NCBI GenBank assembly: GCA_003565055.1 | Contig: PXDM01000099.1 | Location: 1-5,842, forward strand | Reading direction: 5' to 3' | Length of the DNA stretch: 5,842 nt | Source of the DNA: Paracoccaceae bacterium | Lineage (GTDB): Bacteria; Pseudomonadota; Alphaproteobacteria; Rhodobacterales; Rhodobacteraceae | Translations under genes and position numbers: made by a program | Shown here: positions 1 to 4,594 of the stretch, one piece after another | How the letters are laid out: every line of letters begins with the position of its first letter | Position numbering within the stretch: position 1 is the stretch's first letter | The notes under the pieces: model-generated | The model's input: only the letters and a program-made list of their open reading frames with translations | The model's database searches: none | What the model was told of the DNA's origin: nothing

Positions 1-42
1 CCCGTGGATATTTGGGCAAAGATGAAAGCCCATGCGACCGGG
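1..42 (-). repeat. Rhodobacteraceae-type post-gene intergenic motif (partial)
   Basis: Directly after the DAHP synthase stop codon the minus strand reads a segment containing TTTGCCCAAATATCC. I recall closely similar strings, usually followed by a G-rich/C-rich palindrome, recurring downstream of genes in many Rhodobacteraceae genomes. A short 5-bp inverted repeat (TGGGC at 13-17, GCCCA at 28-32) sits within it, so it could form part of a transcript end, but no T-run follows inside the window. The motif is cut by the window edge, and the family assignment rests on memory only. Confidence 0.35.
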
Positions 43-1410
43 TCAGCCTGTCGCGGCGAGTTGCTGGCGGCGACCGACCAGTTCTTCGGCGACGAGGAAG
101 GCAAGCTCCAGCGACTGGCTGGCATTGAGGCGCGGATCGCAAGCCGTGTGGTAGCGTTGCGACAGGTCTTCATCCGTGACCGCACGCACGCCGCCGGTGC
201 ATTCGGTGACATCGGCCCCGGTCATCTCGAAATGCACACCGCCGGGGATGGTGCCTTCGGCATTGTGGATCGCGAAGAATTCGCGCACTTCGCGCAGCAC
301 CTGGTCAAACGGCCGCGTCTTGTAGCCCGAGGAGGACTTGATCGTGTTGCCATGCATCGGATCACAGGTCCAGAGCACATTCGCGCCCTCCTCGCGCACG
401 GCACGGATCAGGCGCGGGAGGTGATCACCGACCTGCCCGGCCCCGAAACGCGCGATGAGCGTGAGGCGACCGGCCTCGTTATCGGGGTTGAGTGCGGCCA
501 TTAGGCGCTTGAGGTCATCGGCGCTGATCGAGGGGCCGCATTTCAGCCCGATGGGGTTTTGCACCCCGCGACAGAATTCGACATGCGCACCATCCACTTG
601 CCGCGTGCGATCCCCGATCCAGATGAGATGCCCCGAGCCCGCAACCGGCAGGCCCGAGGTCGAATCGATCCGCGCCAGCGCTTCTTCATATTCCAGCAGC
701 AGCGCTTCATGGCTGGTGTAGAAATCGACGGTCGCCAGATCATCATTCGTCTCGGAGGTGATGCCCGCAGCGGTCAGGAAATCGAGCGTGTCGGTGATGC
801 GGTCGGTCATCTCGCGGTAGCGTTCGGCCTTTTCCCCCTCGGCAAAGCCCAGCGTCCAGGAATGGACGCGGTGCATATCGGCAAAGCCGCCTTTGGAGAA
901 AGCGCGCAACAGGTTGAGCGTTGCCGCCGCCTGTGTGTAGCCCTGCAGCATGCGCGCCGGATCCGGGATGCGCGCTTCGGGCGTGAAATCGAACCCGTTG
1001 ATGATATCGCCCCGGTAGCTCGGCAATTCGCGCTCGCCGACCTTCTCCATCGGCGCGGAGCGTGGCTTGGCGAATTGGCCCGCCATACGCCCGACCTTGA
1101 CCACTGGCACTTTCGCGCCATAGGTGAGCACGATCGCCATCTGCAAGAGCACCTTAAACGTGTCGCGGATGCTGTCGGCCGTGAACGCCGCGAAGCTCTC
1201 GGCGCAATCGCCCCCTTGCAGCAAAAACGCCTCGCCTTTGGCGGCGGCCCCGAGCTTGCGCTTGAGCGCGCGCACTTCGCCGGCGAAGACCAGCGGCGGG
1301 TAATTCGACAGCTGCCCCTCTACAGCCTGAAGCTGCGCCAGATCCGGGTAGTCAGGCATCTGGATGCGCGGGCGCGTGCGCCAGGTCGATTTCGTCCAGC
1401 CATGGGTCAT
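43..1410 (-). CDS. aroG: class II 3-deoxy-7-phosphoheptulonate (DAHP) synthase
   Basis: This cytoplasmic enzyme condenses phosphoenolpyruvate with erythrose 4-phosphate to DAHP, the first step of the shikimate pathway to aromatic amino acids. The 455-residue product has the usual length and signatures of the class II (plant/Mycobacterium-type) family: LLQGGDCAESF (63-73), KVGRMAGQFAKPRS (105-118), ELPSYRGDIINGF (128-140), GSGHLIWIGDRTRQVDG (258-274), NPIGLKCGPS (285-294), CDPMHGNT (349-356) and GVHFEMTG (391-398). The four metal ligands known from the M. tuberculosis enzyme align as Cys69, His353, Glu395 and Asp425. I chose the ATG at 1410 because GGAGG lies 6 nt upstream and the family N-terminus (W-P/YPD-like region) follows. 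The frame stays open to an ATG at 1563, but that extension would run over the predicted promoter and has no family resemblance. The neighbouring regulator is divergent. The symbol follows M. tuberculosis usage; aroF or aroAII are also used for this family. Allosteric behaviour cannot be read from the sequence. Confidence 0.96.
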   Translation of the reverse strand: MTHGWTKSTWRTRPRIQMPDYPDLAQLQAVEGQLSNYPPLVFAGEVRALKRKLGAAAKGEAFLLQGGDCAESFAAFTADSIRDTFKVLLQMAIVLTYGAKVPVVKVGRMAGQFAKPRSAPMEKVGERELPSYRGDIINGFDFTPEARIPDPARMLQGYTQAAATLNLLRAFSKGGFADMHRVHSWTLGFAEGEKAERYREMTDRITDTLDFLTAAGITSETNDDLATVDFYTSHEALLLEYEEALARIDSTSGLPVAGSGHLIWIGDRTRQVDGAHVEFCRGVQNPIGLKCGPSISADDLKRLMAALNPDNEAGRLTLIARFGAGQVGDHLPRLIRAVREEGANVLWTCDPMHGNTIKSSSGYKTRPFDQVLREVREFFAIHNAEGTIPGGVHFEMTGADVTECTGGVRAVTDEDLSQRYHTACDPRLNASQSLELAFLVAEELVGRRQQLAATG

Positions 1411-1416
1411 GGGAAG

Positions 1417-1421
1417 CCTCC
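1417..1421 (-). promoter_or_regulatory. Shine-Dalgarno GGAGG of the DAHP synthase gene
   Basis: The minus strand reads CGGAGGCTTCCC immediately before the ATG at 1410, giving a perfect GGAGG with a 6-nt spacer. This decides the start codon in favour of 1410 over the in-frame ATG at 1563. Confidence 0.8.
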
Positions 1422-1476
1422 GGGTCTGTCTGGTCAGGGTTTCAGCCGTGTTAGCGGTCGCAGGACCGCCGGGCCT

Positions 1477-1505
1477 TCTATACAAAGAGCCCGAGGCGCA
1501 TGCAA
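1477..1505 (-). promoter_or_regulatory. candidate sigma-70 promoter of the DAHP synthase gene
   Basis: On the minus strand TTGCAT (1505-1500) and TATAGA (1482-1477) are separated by exactly 17 nt, a reasonable -35/-10 pair for a housekeeping promoter in a GC-rich background. Transcription would begin near 1470, leaving a leader of about 60 nt. I see no run of Trp, Tyr or Phe codons in a leader peptide and no strong terminator/antiterminator pair, so attenuation is not supported. Confidence 0.45.
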
Positions 1506-1530
1506 ATACGATTGCTCTTGCCTGAGCCAG

Positions 1531-1558
1531 CAAAACTTGATTTTGTCGCGCAAATTTG
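1531..1558. promoter_or_regulatory. inverted-repeat cluster, candidate operator in the divergent promoter region
   Basis: Two symmetric AT-rich elements lie in the 169-nt gap between the divergent genes: CAAAA-N5-TTTTG (1531-1545), a perfect 5-bp inverted repeat, and the perfect 8-bp palindrome CAAATTTG (1551-1558), which shares the CAAA/TTTG half-site. They stand out from the GC-rich surroundings. They are placed upstream of the candidate DAHP synthase -35 and just ahead of the regulator start, so a bound protein could affect either gene. An autoregulatory site for the adjacent AraC-type protein is an inference only; AraC-family sites are often direct rather than inverted repeats. Confidence 0.3.
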
Positions 1559-1579
1559 TCCATCTGCGCGGCCTTTCCG

Positions 1580-2587
1580 ATGACCAGTTCCCCCGCCTCT
1601 CCTGCTGCCCGATCAGATGCGCGGGCGCGTCATCACGTGGTCTTCCTGCTCCTTGAGCGCTTCACGCTGATGGCCTTCGCCGCCGCGCTGGAGCCCCTGC
1701 GGCTGGCCAATCGCATGGCGAACAAACCCCTCTATGAATGGCAGTTGATCTCCGAAAACGGCGAAACGGTGCGCTGTTCGAACGGGACGGAGGTCGCGGT
1801 TTCGGGCGGCATGGGCGATATCGCGAATGATGCGCTGATTGTGGTCTGTGGCGGGGTCAATGTGCAGCGCGCGACGACGCCCGGCGTGCTGTCCTGGCTG
1901 CGCAAGCGCGCACGCTATGGCAATCCCGTCGCGGGCATCTGCACAGGGGCCTGGACACTGGCGAAGGCCGGGCTTCTGGACGGTCACCGCGCGACGATCC
2001 ACTGGGAGAATCACGACGCGCTGATCGAGGATTTCCCCGAGATCATCCTGACGAAATCCGTTTTCGTGATCCATGGCAAACGCATGACCTCGGCGGGCGG
2101 CACGGCGCCGCTGGACCTGATGCTGACGCTGATCACCAATGACGAGGGTGCCGATCTCGCCCATGCGATTGCTGATCAGCTGGTCTATTCCGCGATCCGC
2201 ACGACACGCGATACCCAGCGCCTGTCGATCCCGGCCCGCATCGGTGTGCGCCATCCCAAGCTCGCGCAGGTCATTGCGCTGATGGAAAACCATATCGAAG
2301 ACCCGATCAGCCCGGCCGATCTGGCCGATCAGGTGGATATGTCGACCCGCCAGCTGGAGCGGCTGTTCCGGCGCTATCTGAATCGCAGCCCAAAACGCTA
2401 TTACATGGAATTGCGGCTGGAGCGCGCGCGCAATCTGCTGATGCAGACGGATATGAGCGTGATCAGCGTGGCGCTGGCGACAGGCTTCACCTCGCCCTCG
2501 CATTTCTCAAAATGCTACCGGGCGCATTACGACACGACACCCTATCGCGAACGCGGCGCGCATGCGAGCCCGGAGGCGGCTGACTGA
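1580..2587 (+). CDS. GlxA/GbdR-like transcription regulator: DJ-1/PfpI domain plus AraC-type HTH
   Basis: This 335-residue protein is probably a cytoplasmic DNA-binding activator that senses a small molecule. Residues about 18-200 form a DJ-1/PfpI (class I glutamine amidotransferase-like) domain, with FLLLERFTLMAFAAALEPLRLANR (22-45, family-typical N-terminal strand and helix) and the nucleophile-elbow-like segment GICTGAWTLAKAGLLDG (119-135) carrying Cys121; SAGGTAPLDLML (171-182) follows. In this regulator family the fold is thought to bind ligand rather than act as an enzyme. Residues about 225-325 form the AraC/XylS domain with two helix-turn-helix units (about 245-266 and 293-315) and the hallmark GFTSPSHFSKCYRAHY. 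As remembered, the layout and wording are very close to Pseudomonas GbdR, the glycine betaine/dimethylglycine regulator, but no betaine-catabolic gene lies in the window, so the ligand is unknown. The ATG at 1580 has no clear Shine-Dalgarno; an in-frame TTG at 1556 would add eight residues without one either. The gene is divergent from DAHP synthase and convergent with surA. Confidence 0.9.
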   Translation: MTSSPASPAARSDARARHHVVFLLLERFTLMAFAAALEPLRLANRMANKPLYEWQLISENGETVRCSNGTEVAVSGGMGDIANDALIVVCGGVNVQRATTPGVLSWLRKRARYGNPVAGICTGAWTLAKAGLLDGHRATIHWENHDALIEDFPEIILTKSVFVIHGKRMTSAGGTAPLDLMLTLITNDEGADLAHAIADQLVYSAIRTTRDTQRLSIPARIGVRHPKLAQVIALMENHIEDPISPADLADQVDMSTRQLERLFRRYLNRSPKRYYMELRLERARNLLMQTDMSVISVALATGFTSPSHFSKCYRAHYDTTPYRERGAHASPEAAD

Positions 2588-2594
2588 CGCAAAC

Positions 2595-2624
2595 GGCGTG
2601 CCCCCCCCCGGACGCAAGCACGCC
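2595..2624. terminator. hairpin between convergent genes, possible bidirectional terminator
   Basis: GGCGTGC (2595-2601) and GCACGCC (2618-2624) form a perfect 7-bp stem around a 16-nt loop, only a few bases from the stop codons of both convergent genes (2587 and 2632). The position suits a shared transcript end, but neither side has a proper U-run (TATTCC on the plus side, GTTTGC on the minus side), so it may stabilise 3' ends rather than terminate efficiently. The run of nine C at 2601-2609 starts at the last stem base and fills the left half of the loop. Confidence 0.45.
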
Positions 2625-2631
2625 TATTCCC

Positions 2632-3873
2632 TCAGAAATCAACGATATCCGCATCCGCGACAAGCTCCTGCAACCGCAGATCCGCCATGGCGCTCAGCCG
2701 CCGCTCGAAAACCATGTTCCGCACCCGGTTCTCCGAGGGCGGCTCGTCAAACTGAAGCTCGCGCGTACAGAGCATCAGCACGACGAGGTTGCCCCCTTCC
2801 GTCGTATTGGCCGAAATCTCGCCGCGATTGAGCCGCGCCAGTTCCACTGCATCCGATTGCGCGATCTCGCGCATCAGCGCTTCGCGCTCGACCAGTGCCT
2901 CTTCGGGCAACCCGCGCGCGAAGGGGCCAAGCCCTGCGCAATTATCCACCTGCCCGCGCATCTGCGCCACGCGCGCGAGGTTTTCGTCGCTGCGTCCGCC
3001 CGGCAGAAGCAACCGCGCGTAGCTAACCTGCACCCGGTCCGCCGGAATGTCGCGCGTGCTCTCGATGGCGCGAAGCTGGAAAAACGCAATCGCGCCGCCG
3101 AGCTCCAGCGGGCCGATGATCTGCCCGGCCCGTGCCTCTCGCAGCTGCGCGGCGAGCGGCCCCGGCAGGTTTTCCAGCGGCACCCAATCCGGCAGGCGCC
3201 CCCCCTGCTCACGCGTGCCCGCAAGCGAGAATTCCCGCGCGATCTCCGAGAATTCCGGAATGCTGCGCGCCGCACGGATCAGGCCGATGATCTCGGCCAC
3301 GGGTTCGGCGAATTGCGGGTCGGCGGGCAGGAAGAGCTCCGACAGCAGCACCCGCTGGCGTCCCAGGATCGCCGTCGTGTCCTGCGACCGCGCCATATCG
3401 GCGCTTGACACAGACACCAGCGCGGGCAGTTCCTGCCCCACCAGTTTGCGCCACAAGAGCCCCGCTTCCACGAAATTCTCGAAGGTCGCGCGCTCCACGC
3501 CGACTTCGGCCAGCGCCGAGACCAACTCCTCCGCCGAAATCTCGGCGCGTGAGGCGAATTCGGCCATGCCTTCGCGGATTTCGTCGCGATTGGCGCGCAC
3601 ATTGCGCCGCTGCGCATAATCGCGCTGGACGGCTTCCTCGGTCAGACGGGTCAGCGCTTCACGACGCATATCGGCCCCGCCCGAATTCAGCGCCTCCATG
3701 AACCGCATCCGCTGGTCGAGGTCATAGGCCGTGATCACCCGGTCATTGACCTGTCGCACGGGCGAGAGCAGGGTCTGCGCGCTCGCAGCAGCGAGCCCTA
3801 TCGCCCAGACCCCAAGGGCCACCCCCATCACGCGCAAGTATCGCATGCCCACCGACCTTGGGAAAATACGCAT
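2632..3873 (-). CDS. surA: SurA-like periplasmic chaperone / parvulin peptidyl-prolyl isomerase
   Basis: SurA escorts unfolded outer-membrane proteins across the periplasm to the BAM complex and has prolyl cis-trans isomerase folds. The 413-residue product starts with a signal peptide: basic n-region, hydrophobic stretch about 15-30, and a likely signal peptidase I site ASA|Q after residue 32. A SurA N-terminal chaperone region follows (about 38-155, beginning VNDRVITAYDLDQRM). One parvulin-type domain covers about 168-272, with REFSLAGTREQGGRLPDWVP (213-232) matching the conserved S-x-GG-x-L-x-W core. A C-terminal region (about 280-413) carries Cys312 and Cys369, which could form a disulfide in the periplasm. 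The start is uncertain: ATG 3873 is preceded by a weak purine-rich stretch, and ATG 3846 (residue 10) would also give a normal signal peptide. In Rhodobacteraceae as I know them, surA usually lies between lptD and pdxA-rsmA; here neither is present, so this could be a relocated gene or a paralog. Confidence 0.88.
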   Translation of the reverse strand: MRIFPRSVGMRYLRVMGVALGVWAIGLAAASAQTLLSPVRQVNDRVITAYDLDQRMRFMEALNSGGADMRREALTRLTEEAVQRDYAQRRNVRANRDEIREGMAEFASRAEISAEELVSALAEVGVERATFENFVEAGLLWRKLVGQELPALVSVSSADMARSQDTTAILGRQRVLLSELFLPADPQFAEPVAEIIGLIRAARSIPEFSEIAREFSLAGTREQGGRLPDWVPLENLPGPLAAQLREARAGQIIGPLELGGAIAFFQLRAIESTRDIPADRVQVSYARLLLPGGRSDENLARVAQMRGQVDNCAGLGPFARGLPEEALVEREALMREIAQSDAVELARLNRGEISANTTEGGNLVVLMLCTRELQFDEPPSENRVRNMVFERRLSAMADLRLQELVADADIVDF

Positions 3874-3925
3874 CTGTTCCGTCCGTTTCCTGTTCCTGCC
3901 CGCTCAACCGGGTCTTGTCTCCCCG

Positions 3926-3954
3926 GACTTACACCCTTCGCGCGCGATTGTCAT
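3926..3954 (-). promoter_or_regulatory. weak candidate promoter of surA
   Basis: On the minus strand ATGACA (3954-3949) and TAAGTC (3931-3926) are spaced by 17 nt, about 50 nt upstream of the surA start at 3873. The -35 is five of six to TTGACA but the -10 is poor. It is listed because surA has no co-directional gene within 550 nt and must therefore either have its own promoter here or be read through from 4426. Confidence 0.2.
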
Positions 3955-4032
3955 CACATCAGCCTGTGAACGCCGCAGCACTTTGGCATGGGGGCGCTTA
4001 TGCGAGCCATGGGCAGAGGTCTCGGAGGTCGT

Positions 4033-4083
4033 ATGAAAGAGTTCCTCCGCATCCTTCAGATTGACGGCATCCCGACCGGCTGA
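4033..4083 (+). other. possible 16-codon mini-ORF or 5' gene remnant
   Basis: ATG at 4033 is preceded by GGAGGTCGT, a Shine-Dalgarno as good as any in the window, and opens a frame encoding MKEFLRILQIDGIPTG before TGA at 4081-4083. The sequence looks more protein-like than the surrounding chance frames, so it could be the surviving start of a broken gene, a leader peptide or coincidence. I find no in-frame or frame-shifted continuation that resembles a known family. Confidence 0.15.
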
Positions 4084-4190
4084 TGGCCTCGTAACCTGCG
4101 AAGGCCTGCTCTGTGCCCCAGACGGGCGGCGCTGCCTGTGTCTTCACTGCTTTCGATCCACTTGTTTCCTGCGCGTCAGCGCCAGGCACA

Positions 4191-4213
4191 AAGCTTGGCC
4201 TTCAGTCAAGCTT
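4191..4213. repeat. 7-bp perfect inverted repeat in the intergenic gap
   Basis: AAGCTTG (4191-4197) and CAAGCTT (4207-4213) are exact reverse complements separated by 9 nt. Each arm itself contains the palindrome AAGCTT, so the site can be read either as a hairpin or as a double operator-like element with centres 16 nt apart. No U-run follows on either strand, which argues against an intrinsic terminator. Confidence 0.4.
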
Positions 4214-4397
4214 CGATGCGGTCGCGAAGCAAGGCGGGCCGCGCGCTGTTCGACCGAGCCGACCCGCGCCCTGACCTGCATGCGCACGCCGCACCGGTGC
4301 GTTGCGTCGGACATGGGACAGGGTGGCGTTCTGGCCGCAAGCTCTGGAATGCGCAGCCTATCGTGGGCCATGTGCTGGACGGATGTCGCGAAGATCC

Positions 4398-4422
4398 GCA
4401 AGGCCCTGCGCATGGCCGTTGC
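4398..4422 (-). terminator. weak hairpin just after the DUF2256 gene
   Basis: On the minus strand GCAA-c-GGCC (4422-4414) pairs with GGCCTTGC (4405-4398) around an 8-nt loop, giving an 8-bp stem with one bulged C, starting 3 nt past the stop codon of the DUF2256 gene. No T-run follows, so it may be a 3'-end stabiliser or a factor-dependent end rather than a strong intrinsic terminator. Confidence 0.3.
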
Positions 4423-4425
4423 CCT

Positions 4426-4587
4426 CTATCCCTTCTCGCCTCCCGCACGCGCCGCCCTTCTGCAGCGCTCCGAGCAGTAGCGCACCTCGTCCCAGACCTT
4501 CGCCCATTTCCTGCGCCACGAAAACGGCAGCCCGCAATGCACGCAGGTCTTTTGCGGCAGATCGCCCTTGCGCCGCATCTTGGCCAT
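4426..4587 (-). CDS. DUF2256 family small cysteine-rich (zinc-ribbon-like) protein
   Basis: The 53-residue product begins MAKMRRKGDLPQKTCVHCG and carries the full family signature: a basic N-terminus, KxCxxCGxPFxWRRKWAKVWDEVRYCSxRCR spread over residues 13-43, with Cys15, Cys18, Cys38 and Cys42 positioned as probable zinc ligands and Trp24, Trp28 and Trp32 conserved. The whole protein is essentially this one domain, as is normal for the family, whose function is unknown. ATG 4587 is chosen because GAGGG (4592-4596) lies 4 nt before it; this ribosome binding site overlaps the TGA of the upstream MORN gene (4595-4597), so the two genes are 7 nt apart and likely translationally coupled. In other proteobacteria I recall DUF2256 genes near cryptochrome/photolyase-like genes; none is present here. 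The gene is short enough to be missed by ORF length cut-offs. Confidence 0.92.
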   Translation of the reverse strand: MAKMRRKGDLPQKTCVHCGLPFSWRRKWAKVWDEVRYCSERCRRAARAGGEKG

Positions 4588-4594
4588 CGCGCCC

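Larger units (their letters stand above)
3874..4425. other. 552-nt intergenic region, no gene recognised
   Basis: Several open frames cross this stretch on both strands, but their translations are rich in Arg, Cys, Ser and Pro, match no family I recognise and overlap one another, as expected of chance frames in GC-rich DNA. It probably holds the surA promoter on its left side. Other visible elements are a 16-codon plus-strand frame at 4033-4083 (MKEFLRILQIDGIPTG) with GGAGG 6 nt before its ATG, an inverted repeat at 4191-4213, and a hairpin just after the DUF2256 stop. I see no tRNA, rRNA, IS end or lptD remnant. It could be a decayed gene or carry a small RNA; nothing decides between these. 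Confidence 0.5.

Noticed and set aside
1411..1563. 51-residue N-terminal extension of the DAHP synthase to an ATG at 1563
   Set aside because: It has no resemblance to the family, would cover the candidate promoter at 1477-1505, and the ATG at 1410 has an excellent Shine-Dalgarno.
1556..1579. TTG at 1556 as regulator start
   Set aside because: No Shine-Dalgarno precedes it and it overlaps the palindromic operator-like site; the ATG at 1580 gives the usual short tail before the DJ-1-like domain.
559..1656. Plus-strand open frame of 365 codons
   Set aside because: It lies antisense to the DAHP synthase gene, its translation is Arg/His/Gly-rich and unlike any family, and it is explained by the codon bias of the real gene.
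1613..2503. Minus-strand open frame of 296 codons
   Set aside because: Antisense shadow of the AraC-type regulator; no family resemblance and no ribosome binding site.
4144..4413. Minus-strand open frame of 89 codons downstream of DUF2256
   Set aside because: No recognisable family, no clear Shine-Dalgarno, and its start lies within a hairpin-forming segment. It cannot be fully excluded, but there is not enough support to list it as a gene.
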